A stretch of 64,000 nucleotides of DNA from NCBI GenBank assembly GCA_026989655.1, contig JALSIX010000038.1:17671-81670 (forward strand). The letters are read 5' to 3'. How positions within the stretch are numbered: position 1 is the stretch's first letter; each line of letters opens with the position of its first letter. The notes under the pieces were generated by a model. It was not told the origin of the DNA and made no database searches. It saw only the letters and a program-made list of their open reading frames with translations. A program made the translations under genes and the position numbers. Of the stretch, positions 43,012-52,734 are shown one piece after another. Source of the stretch: Caldilineaceae bacterium (GTDB taxonomy: Bacteria > Chloroflexota > Anaerolineae > Caldilineales > Caldilineaceae).

Positions 43012-43125
43012 CCCTGTGTTCGGAGCGGCCATGCTCCACAACCCCTGGCCTGGGGCGATCGGACACCATGCCGACAGCCATCCCGCTGGCCATAGCCGTG
43101 CCGTCCGCCATGAAAGGATGAGCCC

Positions 43126-45192
43126 ATGAGCGTCTACGCGGTGCCTCCTCTGGAGACCGAGGCCCTGGATCCGGCCTTCGAGCAGAAGGCTGTCAACACC
43201 ATCCGCATCCTGGCCGCCGAGGCGGTCCAGGCCGCCAACTCGGGCCATCCCGGCATGCCCATGGGCATGGCCCATGTGGCCTTCGTGCTCTGGACCCGGT
43301 TCCTGCGCTACAGCCCCCGCCATCCCCAGTGGCCCAACCGGGATCGGTTCGTGTTGAGCGCGGGCCATGGTTCCATGCTCCTCTATGCCCTGCTCCACCT
43401 GACGGGCTACGATCTCCCCCTGGAGGAGCTGCAGCGGTTCCGCCAGTGGGGGAGCCGGACCCCAGGCCATCCGGAGTACGGCCACACGCCCGGGGTGGAG
43501 ACCACCACCGGTCCCTTGGGCCAGGGTTTTGGCAACGGGGTGGGCATGGCCATGGCCGAACGCTGGCTGGCCGAGCGCTACAACCGGCCGGGCTTCCCTG
43601 TGGTGGACCACTACACCTACGCCATCGTCAGCGACGGGGACCTGATGGAGGGGGTGGCCAGCGAGGCGGCCAGCCTGGCCGGCCACCTGCGCCTGGGCAA
43701 GATCATCTATCTGTACGACAACAACCACATCACCATCGATGGCCGCACGGACATCACCTTCACCGAGGACTGGCGGCGCCGATTCGAGGCCTATGGGTGG
43801 CACGTGCAGGAGGTGGACGGCTACGACAGCCGGGCCATTGCCGAGGCCATCCGGGCGGCCCAGGCGGATCCCCGCCCCAGCCTCATCGGCTGCCGCACCG
43901 TCATCGGCTACGGCAGCCCCCACAAGGCCGATACCCCGGAGGTCCATGGCGCGCCCCTGGGCGAGGAGGAGCTCCGGCAGACCAAACGCAACCTGGGCTG
44001 GCCGGAGGAGCCCCCCTTCTACATCCCCGAGGAGGTGCGGGCCTTCTTCCGCCAGGCGGTGGACCGAGGACAGGCCCTGGAGGAGGCCCACCGGCAGCTC
44101 ATGGAGGCCTATGCCCAGGCCTATCCGGAGGAGGCGGCCGAGCTGCGCATGGCCCTGGCCGGGGAGCTGCCCCCGGGCTGGGAGGAGGCCCTGCCCACCT
44201 TCTCTCCTGGCGCCGACGCCACCCGCAACGCCAGCGGCAAGGTGCTCAACGCCCTGGCCCCCCGGATCCCCTACCTGGTGGGCGGCAGCGCGGACCTGGC
44301 CGGCAGCAACAAGACCACCCTCCAGGGCGCCGGCCACCTGGCACCGGATGACTTCCAAGGTCGCAACATCCACTTCGGCGTGCGGGAACACGCCATGGGG
44401 GCCATCCTGAACGGCATGGCCGTCCACGGCGGCGTGATCCCCTACGGCGGCACTTTCCTGGTCTTCAGCGACTACATGCGCCCCAGCGTCCGTCTGGCCG
44501 CGATGATGGGCCTTCGGGTCATCTATGTGTGGACCCACGACAGCATCGGCCTGGGCGAGGACGGACCCACCCACCAGCCCATCGAGCACCTGGCCAGCCT
44601 GCGGGCCATGCCCAACCTGGTCCTCATCCGGCCCGCGGACGCGAACGAGACCGCGGAGGCCTGGCGCCTGGCCTTGACCCGCACCACCGGGCCTACCGCT
44701 CTGATCCTGACCCGACAGAAGGTGCCCATCTTCGACCGGGATCAGGAGGGGCTGGGGCCTGCCTCCGGGATCCGGCGGGGAGGATACGTCTTCTACCAGC
44801 ATGGCCAGACTCCCCAAGCGGTGCTGTTGGCCAGCGGCAGCGAGGTGGCCATCGCCTACCAGGCGGCCCGACAGCTGGCCCAGGAGGGCGTTCCCGTGCG
44901 GGTGGTGAACCTGGCCAGCTGGGAGATCTTCCAGGAACAGGATCCGACCTATCGGCAGGAGGTGCTGTTGCCCGGTGTGCCCAAGGTGGCCGTTGAGGCC
45001 GCCGCCTCCCTGGGCTGGGAACGCTGGGTAGGCTCCGACCCCACCCAGGGAGCCATCCTCGGGGTAGACCGCTTCGGCGCCAGCGCGCCCTACCCGCGGA
45101 TCTACCGGGAGTTGGGCCTGACTCCCGAACAGGTGGTGGCCCGGGTCAAGGGCCTGTTGGACCTCCGGAGCGCCCAGGTGGAGGCCCCATGA
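43126..45192 (+). CDS. tkt: Transketolase
   Basis: 688 residues from an ATG after AAAGGATG. It transfers two-carbon units in the pentose-phosphate pathway using thiamine diphosphate. Visible marks are [60 protein letters not shown], the ThDP/Mg motif [20 protein letters not shown] to [10 protein letters not shown], the pyrimidine-domain [20 protein letters not shown] (Glu that activates ThDP), [20 protein letters not shown] and the C-terminal [15 protein letters not shown]. Length is normal. The stop overlaps the next gene (ATGA). Confidence 0.96.
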   Translation: MSVYAVPPLETEALDPAFEQKAVNTIRILAAEAVQAANSGHPGMPMGMAHVAFVLWTRFLRYSPRHPQWPNRDRFVLSAGHGSMLLYALLHLTGYDLPLEELQRFRQWGSRTPGHPEYGHTPGVETTTGPLGQGFGNGVGMAMAERWLAERYNRPGFPVVDHYTYAIVSDGDLMEGVASEAASLAGHLRLGKIIYLYDNNHITIDGRTDITFTEDWRRRFEAYGWHVQEVDGYDSRAIAEAIRAAQADPRPSLIGCRTVIGYGSPHKADTPEVHGAPLGEEELRQTKRNLGWPEEPPFYIPEEVRAFFRQAVDRGQALEEAHRQLMEAYAQAYPEEAAELRMALAGELPPGWEEALPTFSPGADATRNASGKVLNALAPRIPYLVGGSADLAGSNKTTLQGAGHLAPDDFQGRNIHFGVREHAMGAILNGMAVHGGVIPYGGTFLVFSDYMRPSVRLAAMMGLRVIYVWTHDSIGLGEDGPTHQPIEHLASLRAMPNLVLIRPADANETAEAWRLALTRTTGPTALILTRQKVPIFDRDQEGLGPASGIRRGGYVFYQHGQTPQAVLLASGSEVAIAYQAARQLAQEGVPVRVVNLASWEIFQEQDPTYRQEVLLPGVPKVAVEAAASLGWERWVGSDPTQGAILGVDRFGASAPYPRIYRELGLTPEQVVARVKGLLDLRSAQVEAP

Positions 45193-45671
45193 GCCTGCAG
45201 GACTGGATCCGTCGGACCCGGCAACACCATGCCATCGAACACGCCACCATCCATCTCCTGGCGGCCCGCCACCCGAACACACCCCTGGCCGGCCTGAGCG
45301 ATCCCTGGGGCTTCACCCTGTTCGGCAATGTGGGGGAGGACGCGGTGCGCCAGGCCGTGTCCGACGCGCTCCTCCGCCTCCAGGCCGGCCAGTCCCACCT
45401 CGCGCGGCACCCCAACTGCGGCACCAATCTCACCGTGGCCGTGCTCCTGGCCACCGTTGCGGCTGGGCTGGGCAGCCTCGTCCGTCGCTCTCTGCGAGAG
45501 CGGATGGCGGTCACCGCCGGGCTGATGGTGGCGGCCCTCTTCGCATCCCAACCTCTGGGCATGCAGGCCCAGCGGATCACCACCCTGGCCGATGTGTCCG
45601 ACCGGTGGCTTGCCCACATCGAGGTCCTGGGCTGCGGCCGCCGGAGCGCCTATCGGGTCCACCTGGAATAG
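45189..45671 (+). CDS. Small DUF6391-like membrane protein
   Basis: 160 residues, start overlapping the transketolase stop. The N-terminal [20 protein letters not shown] and [17 protein letters not shown] resemble the DUF6391 family, seen in Chloroflexota and Cyanobacteria. One or two hydrophobic segments lie at about 75-95 and 105-122. Conserved His/Glu (HHAIEHA) and a CGTN motif could be metal-binding, which is speculation. The function is unknown. Confidence 0.7.
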   Translation: MSLQDWIRRTRQHHAIEHATIHLLAARHPNTPLAGLSDPWGFTLFGNVGEDAVRQAVSDALLRLQAGQSHLARHPNCGTNLTVAVLLATVAAGLGSLVRRSLRERMAVTAGLMVAALFASQPLGMQAQRITTLADVSDRWLAHIEVLGCGRRSAYRVHLE

Positions 45672-45696
45672 GGTGCCTGTTTCCCTCCCCAGGCCC

Positions 45697-46917
45697 TTAC
45701 CCCGCGTCCAATCTCTCCAGGAGGGTCGCCGCCCGGGGAACGCCTCCCAAGGCCGCGAACTCCTCCTGGAGACGTCGGGCCCTTTCCCGAAAGGGAGAGG
45801 TGTCTGGAAGCAGCGCGGCCAGGGCCTGGGCCAACCGGGCCACGGTGACCTCTCGGGGGCGAAAGGCCAGGCCCACGCCGGTCCGCACCACGCCCTGGGC
45901 CTGGCGGGCCTGGTCTGCCGCGTGGGGAACCACCACCTGGGGCACGCCGTGGACCACCAGGCCGTGGGTGGTCCCGGCCCCTCCGTGGTGGATGGCCGCG
46001 GCGATCCGGGGGAGAACCTGGGCGAACTCCACCCGTTCCACCACCACCGCTTCCCCGGGCAGACGGGCCATCACGGAACGGGCCAGGGCCGCCGTCATCG
46101 GCATTCCCAGGGCCACCAGGGGGATCCCGCCCACCCGATGGACGGCCTGGGCAGCGGCCACGAAGAAGTTCGGGTCCTGGGTGAAGGCAGTGCCCAGGGT
46201 CACCAGCACCCAGGGGCGGTCCTGGGCCAGTCCCTGGAGCTCTGGGGCGGTCAGGGGGCGGGGCGGCGGTGGCACACCCCCCACCATGGCCGTCTGGGGC
46301 AGCAAGGGGAGCCCCCGGTACCAGCTCGGGCTCCAGTAGGTCAGGTGGAGGAGGGGCGAGAGGGGGGCCGGCGGTCCCTGGAGCTCCCAGCAGCGGCCCG
46401 GGAGGCCAAACCGGGCCAACAGGCGGGCCAGCCGCTCTCGGGCCTGGGTCTCCACCTCCTGGGCCTGGGACGAGAGCCGGGTGCGGAGAGCGGGCCAGCC
46501 GACCACCACGAAGGGCAGGTCCAGGGCCTCTGCGGCCAGGGCTGCGGCCGGGACGAAGATCTCGCCCGCGATGAGCTGGGGACGGAACGCCCGGGCCGCC
46601 TCCAGCAGTTCCTCCGTGGCCTGGGCCACCCGGTCTGGGTCCAGCCACTGGTCCAGGGAGCGGAGTCTCCGCAGCCGGCGGTATTCCTCCGCGGAGGCCA
46701 CCTCATGGGGCTGGAGCGGAGGCGGGGGCGGCCATCGCCAACCGGTCTCCTCCACCACATGGACGGGCACGCCCGCGTGGGCGACCATGTCGCGGGCGGC
46801 CACACCGGTCACCCACAGGACCGAATGCCCCCGCTGGACCAGCGCCCGGGCCGTGGCCAGGTAGCCTCCCCAGTCCAGGTGGCCGGGCAGGGGGGCCGAC
46901 ACGCACAGGATCCGCAT
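45697..46917 (-). CDS. Glycosyltransferase, GT1/MGT-like (UDP-glycosyltransferase fold)
   Basis: 406 residues from the ATG that follows GAGGAACGC. The GT-B fold is visible as an N-terminal MRILCVSAPLPGHLDWGGYL and a C-terminal donor site IAAAIHHGGAGTTHGLVVHG with VPQVVVPHAADQ, the signature of GT1 and GT28 enzymes that glycosylate small lipophilic acceptors. PWVLVTLGTAFTQDPNFFVA lines the donor cleft. The acceptor is unknown; carotenoid, sterol or natural-product glycosylation are the usual roles. It converges with the DUF6391-like gene and follows the cytochrome lipoprotein by 41 bases. Confidence 0.87.
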   Translation of the reverse strand: MRILCVSAPLPGHLDWGGYLATARALVQRGHSVLWVTGVAARDMVAHAGVPVHVVEETGWRWPPPPPLQPHEVASAEEYRRLRRLRSLDQWLDPDRVAQATEELLEAARAFRPQLIAGEIFVPAAALAAEALDLPFVVVGWPALRTRLSSQAQEVETQARERLARLLARFGLPGRCWELQGPPAPLSPLLHLTYWSPSWYRGLPLLPQTAMVGGVPPPPRPLTAPELQGLAQDRPWVLVTLGTAFTQDPNFFVAAAQAVHRVGGIPLVALGMPMTAALARSVMARLPGEAVVVERVEFAQVLPRIAAAIHHGGAGTTHGLVVHGVPQVVVPHAADQARQAQGVVRTGVGLAFRPREVTVARLAQALAALLPDTSPFRERARRLQEEFAALGGVPRAATLLERLDAG

Positions 46918-46958
46918 GCCGCGTTCCTCGCCGCTGCCCCTGCTTCCGTCGCCTTCCC

Positions 46959-49058
46959 TCAACGGCCACATCCCGCGGCCAGCCGGTAGAGACCGCCGTC
47001 GCCGGTGCCGAACCAGATGGCCCCATCGGGCGCGGTGGCCACTGCCTGGATGGGCCAGCCGTAGAGGACCCGCTCCGCCACCAGGGTGCCCCCGGCATTG
47101 GCCAGCCGATAGAGGCCGGGGTTGCGGCCGTAGAGCGCGAAGAAGATGGTGTCGTAGGCCCAGGTGATCCCCGTGGGCGCGGTGCTGTTCTCCAGGGTGA
47201 GGACCGGCTGGGTGTACCAGTCCTTCCGGACGCCGGCCAGCTCCAGGGGGAAGCCGTAGAAGGGGGTGGCGTTCTCGTCCCCGGCCACCGCGGCCGGGGG
47301 CAGGATCCTGGGATCCAACAGGTTCACCTCGTCGCCGGCGGTGTACTCACCGGGGACGTTGGTGGCGCCGTTGTCCGTGAACCAGATGCGGCCGTAGGGG
47401 TCCGCGGTGATGCCGTAGGGGTTGCGGACGCCTCGGGCCGCGGTCTGGAAGAGCTCGATGCGCCGTTCGCTTCGGAGGCGCTCCAGGGGGGCGCGCACGA
47501 TGCGGGCGCCGTAGGGGTTGCCCCCCGCGGCGATGTTCACGGCCAGGGTCTCCGCGGGGAGGTCGCCGTCGCCCACCGCGATCACCCCGTCGGAGTAGCC
47601 GTCCCGGATGCCCCCGGCGGAGACGTAGAGCCAGCCGTCCGCGATGGCCACGCCGTTGTTCGCGTGGAAGATCCGCCCGTTGACCGCGAACCCCTGGGCC
47701 AGCACCTGGTAGCTGCCCCCGTCGGGGATGGCCCCGATCTCTCCGGCCCGGCTCACGTAGAGGACGCCCTGGTGCCACACCAGGCCGGTGATGCGGCTGG
47801 AGTTCTCCAGGATGGTGTAGAAGCTGTCGTCCTGGACGCTCTGGTAGACCGCAAGGGCCCGGCTGGGGTGAAAGGCATCGAAGAGGACGTTGGGATCCAC
47901 CTGGCCCGTGGAGGGGCCGTCCAGCCCGATGAAGAGGCGACCGTCCGGCGCGAAGGCCAGGCTGGTGATGCCCCACTGGCCGGCCAACTGGGGCCGCCGC
48001 TGTTCCAGGCAGAAACCACCCTGAGGCACCATCCACGGATCCCCGTCGGAAGGGGCCGGAAGGCCCAGGGGGGCCACCTGGATGCCCGCTGTGCCCGGGA
48101 TCTGGGCAGGACGGGGGTTCGGCCCACCGGACAGGGCCATCGCCTCCTCGGCCGGATCCTGCGCCTCCCCGCCGCCCTGGGGCGGGCCGGGGGAGAGGGC
48201 GGCAGGGCCGCGGTCACGCAGCTCGGCCAGGCGTTCCAGGTCTGGAGGCGCCGCGCAGCTGGCCAACCAGAACAGACCCGCGTTCACAAAGGGCTGCAGC
48301 TCCGCGGGATCCACCCCACAGTTGTTGTCCGTGGGCTGGAAATCCAGCGGACCGATGAGGGCCCACACTGCGGAGGGGGACGGCAGCTCGGGACGCTGTT
48401 CCGGGGCGCCCAGGAGGATCCAGTCGTAGACGAGCCGCTTCTGCTCCGGCGAGAGCTCCCCGATGAGGGGCATGGCTCCGCTGTGGACCATCTGCCAGAG
48501 CAGAGAGGCCTCGGGATCGCCGGGCTGGATCACCGGTCCCCGCTCGCTGCCGGCCATGAGGGCGCTGTACTCGGTGACCTGGAGCCCCGCGTTCTGGACA
48601 TCCGGTCCGTGGCATGCCTGGCACGTGGCCTGGAAGAGGGGTCGGATGTCCTCCTGGTAGCCGATGGGCAGGGGGGTGTCCAGTCCTGCTCCGAGCCGGG
48701 CCAGGGGGCGGTCTGCCTGGCCCTCGGGGAACAGGCCCTCTACTCGGATCACCGTGTCCGCGGGCGCCCGGCCCACCCGGCAGCTCTCCTGGCTGGGGCC
48801 GGTGCGCACGTTCCCGTTGCCCTGCATGAGCCCGTAGACGGGTTGACCGCTGGCCAGGCAGATCATGGCATCCAGCAGGTCGTCCACAGGACGGGCCGCG
48901 GAGAGCCGGCCCAGGGCCTCTGGGCCGGCCAGGGGAGGAGGAGGACCGGCAGCGGCGGGGTTCGGGGCTGTTGGCCCCACCACACAGCCGGCCAACAGGC
49001 CGACGACCATCCATCCAAGGAGGGCGAACAGGCCGGTTCGCGGGGAGAACGTGGACAA
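46959..49058 (-). CDS. Lipoprotein with c-type heme motif and beta-propeller (sorbosone/glucose dehydrogenase-like)
   Basis: 699 residues from a TTG start, chosen because AGGAGG lies 9 bases upstream; an ATG at 49088 has no SD. The start gives a clean lipoprotein signal, MSTFSPRTGLFALLGWMVVG then LLAGC. A domain with one CxxCH heme motif, QATCQACHGPDVQNAGLQ, then GDPEASLLWQMVHSGAMPL and LSPEQKRLVYDWI follows, as in planctomycete-type cytochrome c modules. From about residue 340 there is a beta-propeller with repeats such as ITSLAFAPDGRLFIGLDG, GVRNPYGITADPYGRIWFTD and AVATAPDGAIWFGTGDGGLY. It probably oxidises an extracellular sugar or passes electrons outward. The substrate is unknown. Confidence 0.8.
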   Translation of the reverse strand: MSTFSPRTGLFALLGWMVVGLLAGCVVGPTAPNPAAAGPPPPLAGPEALGRLSAARPVDDLLDAMICLASGQPVYGLMQGNGNVRTGPSQESCRVGRAPADTVIRVEGLFPEGQADRPLARLGAGLDTPLPIGYQEDIRPLFQATCQACHGPDVQNAGLQVTEYSALMAGSERGPVIQPGDPEASLLWQMVHSGAMPLIGELSPEQKRLVYDWILLGAPEQRPELPSPSAVWALIGPLDFQPTDNNCGVDPAELQPFVNAGLFWLASCAAPPDLERLAELRDRGPAALSPGPPQGGGEAQDPAEEAMALSGGPNPRPAQIPGTAGIQVAPLGLPAPSDGDPWMVPQGGFCLEQRRPQLAGQWGITSLAFAPDGRLFIGLDGPSTGQVDPNVLFDAFHPSRALAVYQSVQDDSFYTILENSSRITGLVWHQGVLYVSRAGEIGAIPDGGSYQVLAQGFAVNGRIFHANNGVAIADGWLYVSAGGIRDGYSDGVIAVGDGDLPAETLAVNIAAGGNPYGARIVRAPLERLRSERRIELFQTAARGVRNPYGITADPYGRIWFTDNGATNVPGEYTAGDEVNLLDPRILPPAAVAGDENATPFYGFPLELAGVRKDWYTQPVLTLENSTAPTGITWAYDTIFFALYGRNPGLYRLANAGGTLVAERVLYGWPIQAVATAPDGAIWFGTGDGGLYRLAAGCGR

Positions 49059-49156
49059 GGGAACTTTCCTCCTGGCTGGTTGCGGCATCGGGGATACGGC
49101 GAGCTGGGGTCCGGCCGTCCCGGGGCCAGGGGGAGCCCCGGGGACGTTCCAGGCCG

Positions 49157-50167
49157 TCAGGCCTCCGGTGGCGTCTCCTCGGGTCCTGGACCCTGGAGGG
49201 GCTTCGACGTCTGGAGCACGGCCTGGGCCGCCTGCACGTCCCGGTGGATCTGCGCTACCAGGGCGTCCAGGTTGGGGAAGCGGCGTTCGTCCCGGAGGCG
49301 GGCCATGAACTCCACGGTGAGCTCCTGGCCGTAGAGGTCGCCGTCCTGGCCGGGAGGCGGGAAGGCCAGCAGGTGGACCTCCACCTGTCGGCCGCCTCGG
49401 CCATCCACCGTGGGGCGCACGCCGACGTTGGTCACGCTGGGGAAACGGTGCCCTTTCCCGGGGGGGCCACCCACCCAGGCCCACGTCGCGTAGACCCCAT
49501 CCCCGGGCAGCAGCCGTAGGGGGTCGACTCGCAGGTTGGCCGTGGGGATCCCGATCTGGCGCCCCCGGCCATCGCCCCGGACCACAGTGCCGCGCAGTCG
49601 GTAGGGTCGGGTGAGGAGGGCCCTGGCCCGGTCCACCTCTCCGGACTGGATGAGCTGGCGCAGGGTGAAGCTGCGCACCTCCTGTCCTTGCCAGGTGATG
49701 GGGTGGACCACATGGACCTGGAAGCCGTGTTGTCTGCCCAGCTCTCGGAGCACCTCCACGGTGCCGCTGCGACCCCGTCCCAGCGCGAAGTCCGGCCCCA
49801 CCACGAGCCCGGCCAGCCCCAGATGTTCCTCCAGCAGGCGGACAAAGGCCTCCGGGTCCAGCTCGGCCAGCTCCCGGGTGAAGGGCTGGATGATGCCCAC
49901 GTCCATGCCCAGTTCCCCGATCGTCTCCATCCTCTCCTCTGGAGTGGTGAGCAGGCGAACCGACGCATCGGGCCGGAGCACCTGGAGAGGATGGGGATCG
50001 AAGGTCATGACAGCCGTCCGGGCCTGGGGCCGGCCGCTCTGGGCCTTGGCTTCCAGCAGGCGGCGCAACAGGGCCTGGTGCCCTCGATGGACGCCGTCGA
50101 AGTTGCCGATGGTGAGGAAGGTGGGGCCGGGAAGCCGGACCTCCCGGATGTCGCGGTAGAGCTCCAT
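49157..50167 (-). CDS. ribF: Bifunctional riboflavin kinase/FAD synthetase
   Basis: 336 residues. It converts riboflavin to FMN and then FAD. The N-terminal nucleotidyltransferase carries FLTIGNFDGVHRGHQALLRR (HxGH-like) and TFDPHPLQVLRP, with VRSFTLRQLIQSGEVDRARA. The C-terminal flavokinase domain shows GRGRQIGIPTANLRVDPLRL (the PTAN motif), YATWAWVG and VEVHLLAFPPPGQDGDLYGQ with ELTVEFMARLRDERRF. The length is slightly above the usual 310 because of a Pro-rich tail. It follows truB in the infB operon, the common bacterial neighbourhood of infB-rbfA-truB-ribF. Confidence 0.95.
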   Translation of the reverse strand: MELYRDIREVRLPGPTFLTIGNFDGVHRGHQALLRRLLEAKAQSGRPQARTAVMTFDPHPLQVLRPDASVRLLTTPEERMETIGELGMDVGIIQPFTRELAELDPEAFVRLLEEHLGLAGLVVGPDFALGRGRSGTVEVLRELGRQHGFQVHVVHPITWQGQEVRSFTLRQLIQSGEVDRARALLTRPYRLRGTVVRGDGRGRQIGIPTANLRVDPLRLLPGDGVYATWAWVGGPPGKGHRFPSVTNVGVRPTVDGRGGRQVEVHLLAFPPPGQDGDLYGQELTVEFMARLRDERRFPNLDALVAQIHRDVQAAQAVLQTSKPLQGPGPEETPPEA

Positions 50168-50283
50168 GGCGGCATTGACTCGGTCCAGGGCGGAAATGCG
50201 GACGTCCTACACTCCCTGATTTTCACGCAGGTCTGGGCAGACTTCAAATCCTGTGGCTTGCGATCGCCTTGTTCCTCCTCGGC

Positions 50284-51279
50284 TCAGGGCGTGGCCTGGG
50301 TCCCGGGGTAGACCAGCCATTTCTCCGCCTTGCAGAGCAGGGTGCCGTCGTCGCGGACGTCCAGGACCTGGAGGATGCCCCGCAGGCGCCCCTGGAGGTC
50401 CAGGCCCTGGAGCCGGTCGCGCCGCCGGGGTCTCACGGGGTCCAACAGGGCAGCGGCCTCGATGGGAACCCGTTGTCCCTGCCCCAGGCGCCGGGCGGTC
50501 TCTGGGTCCAACTCCAGGCGGGGCAGGTGCAGGCCTGTCCCCAGGGGGAGGAGGAGCTCCGGGAGCCGCCCGGCCTGGGCAGCCTCCCGGATCGTGTCCA
50601 GGGTGTGGGCTTGGCCTACCTGGAAGGGGCCGGCCGCCTCCCGCCGCAGGTAGCTGAGATGGGCGCAGGAATCCAGGGCCCGGCCCAGGTCGTGGGCCAG
50701 GCTGCGGACATAGGTGCCCGCGGAGCAGTGGACCCGGATGTGGAGGCGGTCGGGGGGAAGCAGCTCCAGCAGCTCCAGACGATGGACGGTGATCCGGCGG
50801 GGCTTCACCTGGACTGTCTCGCCTCGACGGGCCTTGTGGTAGAGCCGCTCGCCGCCCTGGCGGATGGCGGAGAAGGCCGGGGGGACCTGCTCCTGGGGGC
50901 CCAGGAAGCCTGCCAGCACAGAGCGTATTCGGGCCTCGTCCAGTTCCGGCAGGGGGCAGGTCTCCACCACTCGGCCCAGGGGATCGTAGGTCTCGGTGGC
51001 AGTGCCCAGGCGTACATGGGCTCGATAGACCTTGTCGTGGCCCGTGTAGTACTCGGCCAGGCGGGTGGCCACGCCCAGGCAGAGGACCAACACCCCGCTG
51101 GCAAAGGGATCCAGGGTGCCCGCATGGCCGATGCGCCGTTGGCCGCTCCACCGGCGTACCCGTTGGACCACATCGTGGCTGGTGGGCAGGTCGTACGAGG
51201 TCCCGGGCTCTGGATCGGCCGGCAGCCCGGGCTTGTCCACCACCAGCAGGCCGTGGAGGGAGGCGTGTGGGGGGCTCAC
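50284..51279 (-). CDS. truB: tRNA pseudouridine synthase B with an insertion in the N-terminal motif
   Basis: 331 residues from a GTG that overlaps the nrnA stop (GTGA). It makes pseudouridine-55 in the tRNA T loop. The catalytic Asp lies in RIGHAGTLDPFASGVLVLCL; YTGHDKVYRAHVRLGTATET, VPPAFSAIRQGGERLYHKAR and CSAGTYVRSLAHDLGRALDS are all standard. The N-terminal motif, normally a compact DKPxGxTSHDVV, is split here by about 13 residues (DKPGLPADPEPGTSYDLPTS then HDVVQRVRR). A C-terminal PUA-like domain follows. The catalytic core looks intact. Confidence 0.94.
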   Translation of the reverse strand: MSPPHASLHGLLVVDKPGLPADPEPGTSYDLPTSHDVVQRVRRWSGQRRIGHAGTLDPFASGVLVLCLGVATRLAEYYTGHDKVYRAHVRLGTATETYDPLGRVVETCPLPELDEARIRSVLAGFLGPQEQVPPAFSAIRQGGERLYHKARRGETVQVKPRRITVHRLELLELLPPDRLHIRVHCSAGTYVRSLAHDLGRALDSCAHLSYLRREAAGPFQVGQAHTLDTIREAAQAGRLPELLLPLGTGLHLPRLELDPETARRLGQGQRVPIEAAALLDPVRPRRRDRLQGLDLQGRLRGILQVLDVRDDGTLLCKAEKWLVYPGTQATP

Positions 51280-52334
51280 GGATACGCCTGCTCCTCCTGG
51301 GCGAGCTGGCTGCGGCGCAGGGCCTGCAGCGCAGCCACCACCTGGGGCACCACCTGGTCCGGGGAGCCGGGCAGGGTACACCCTGCCGCGGGGGGGTGCC
51401 CGCCCCCTCCGAAGGCGAAGGCCACCTGGCTCACATCGAAGCCCGGCTTGGCCCGGAAACTGCACTCCACCTCCACCTGGCCGTTCTCCCGGACGCGTTC
51501 GGTGAAGGTCGCGCTGATATCCGCCTCCCGGACCTCCACCAGGAAGCCGGCCAGGCCTGGGCTGGCATTCTCCGGCACCCCCGCGGCCTCTCGCTGGCTC
51601 TGGCGGATGACCACCCAGATGACCCCTTCCTCCAGGGTCACCGTGGGCAGGACCATGCTCCACAGCCGCACCATGGCAAAGGGACGGCGGCGCAGGGTCA
51701 TGTTGACGATCTGGTTCAGGTCCGCGCCCCCTTCCATGAGCTGGATGGCCGTGGCCAGGACCCGGGTGTCCGTGTTGCTGGTGCGGAAGCCCAGGGTGTC
51801 CGTCACCAGGCCGGTGAGCAGGCACTCGGCCAGGGGCCCGGCCAGGGGGACGTCCAGGGCCTGGGCCAGGGTCGCCAACATCTGGCAGGTGGCCGCGGCC
51901 GAGGGATCCACCCAGTGGATCTGGCCGAAGAAGGTGTTGGTCACGTGGTGGTCGATGACCGCCAGGGGAAAGCGGCTGTGGACCTGGGGCCGATAGACCG
52001 GGCCCATGCGATCCGGGCTGGACGCGTCCACGCAGATGGCCAGATCGTACACCGGACCTACCCCATCCGGGCCCACGATCCTCTCCTGGCCGGGCACGAA
52101 GTGGAAATCCTCGGGCACCGGATCGGCCAGGGCCAGGGTGGGCGCCTTGCCCAGGGCCTGCAACAGCCAGCCCAGGCCGGTCAGGCTGCCGATGGCGTCG
52201 CCGTCGGGGCCCACGTGGCTGATGCAGAGGACGGTCCGGGCCTCCTGGATGGCTGCCAGCAGTTCCGGCGGCGGCTCCGTGCGGAACCGGGAACGGTCCA
52301 CCGAGGGATGGAGTTCAGTGGGGGGCATCGGCAT
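51276..52334 (-). CDS. nrnA: DHH-family phosphoesterase, NrnA-like (nano-RNase/pAp phosphatase)
   Basis: 352 residues. Metal motifs are CISHVGPDGDAIGSLTGLGW (DxDxxGS), ICVDASSPDRMG, the DHH motif in LAVIDHHVTNTFFGQIHWVD and a late LTGLVTDTLGFRTSNTDTRV. The DHHA1 domain ends in FAFGGGGHPPAAGCTLPGS. NrnA degrades very short RNAs and dephosphorylates pAp. The gene is sandwiched between rbfA (20-base overlap with its end) and truB, a usual position for nrnA in this operon. Confidence 0.92.
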   Translation of the reverse strand: MPMPPTELHPSVDRSRFRTEPPPELLAAIQEARTVLCISHVGPDGDAIGSLTGLGWLLQALGKAPTLALADPVPEDFHFVPGQERIVGPDGVGPVYDLAICVDASSPDRMGPVYRPQVHSRFPLAVIDHHVTNTFFGQIHWVDPSAAATCQMLATLAQALDVPLAGPLAECLLTGLVTDTLGFRTSNTDTRVLATAIQLMEGGADLNQIVNMTLRRRPFAMVRLWSMVLPTVTLEEGVIWVVIRQSQREAAGVPENASPGLAGFLVEVREADISATFTERVRENGQVEVECSFRAKPGFDVSQVAFAFGGGGHPPAAGCTLPGSPDQVVPQVVAALQALRRSQLAQEEQAYP

Positions 52335-52731
52335 CGGCCTCCTGGCCGGGCTGTTCAGGCACGGTGTTGGCCTCTCGGGCCGCGCGTTCCTCCGCGATCT
52401 GCTGCAGCAGCTCGTCGATCCGGGCGGCCCGGGCCGGGGTATCGTCGTAGCGAAAGTGGAGCTCGGGCACGGCCCGCAGGTTGGCCCGGGCCGCGATCTC
52501 CCGACGCAGGAAAGGCGTGGCCTTCCGCAGCCGGGCCAGGGTGGCCTCCTTGGAGACCTCCGGATCCCGGTTGTGGACCCAGACCCGGGCGCTGCGCAGG
52601 TCCCGGCTCACCTCCACCTCCGTGACCTCCGCCATGGTGAGGAGCGGGTCGTTGAGCTCCCCCCCGATGAGCATGGACAGCTCCTCGTAGAGCAGCCCCG
52701 CGACCCGCCGCTGTCGGATCTCGGTGGCCAT
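52315..52731 (-). CDS. rbfA: Ribosome-binding factor A
   Basis: 138 residues. It helps maturation of the 30S subunit and 16S rRNA 5' end processing. The KH-like fold is recognised from RQRRVAGLLYEELSMLIGGE, LLTMAEVTEVEVSRDLRSAR with VWVHN, and the end RAVPELHFRYDDTPARAARI with DELLQQI. The acidic C-terminal 20 residues extend beyond the usual length. It starts 3 bases after the infB stop. Confidence 0.93.
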   Translation of the reverse strand: MATEIRQRRVAGLLYEELSMLIGGELNDPLLTMAEVTEVEVSRDLRSARVWVHNRDPEVSKEATLARLRKATPFLRREIAARANLRAVPELHFRYDDTPARAARIDELLQQIAEERAAREANTVPEQPGQEADADAPH

Positions 52732-52734
52732 AGG

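Noticed and set aside
46959..49088. ATG at 49088 as start of the cytochrome/propeller lipoprotein
   Set aside because: It has no SD and would add ten residues before the signal peptide; the TTG at 49058 has AGGAGG at 9 bases.
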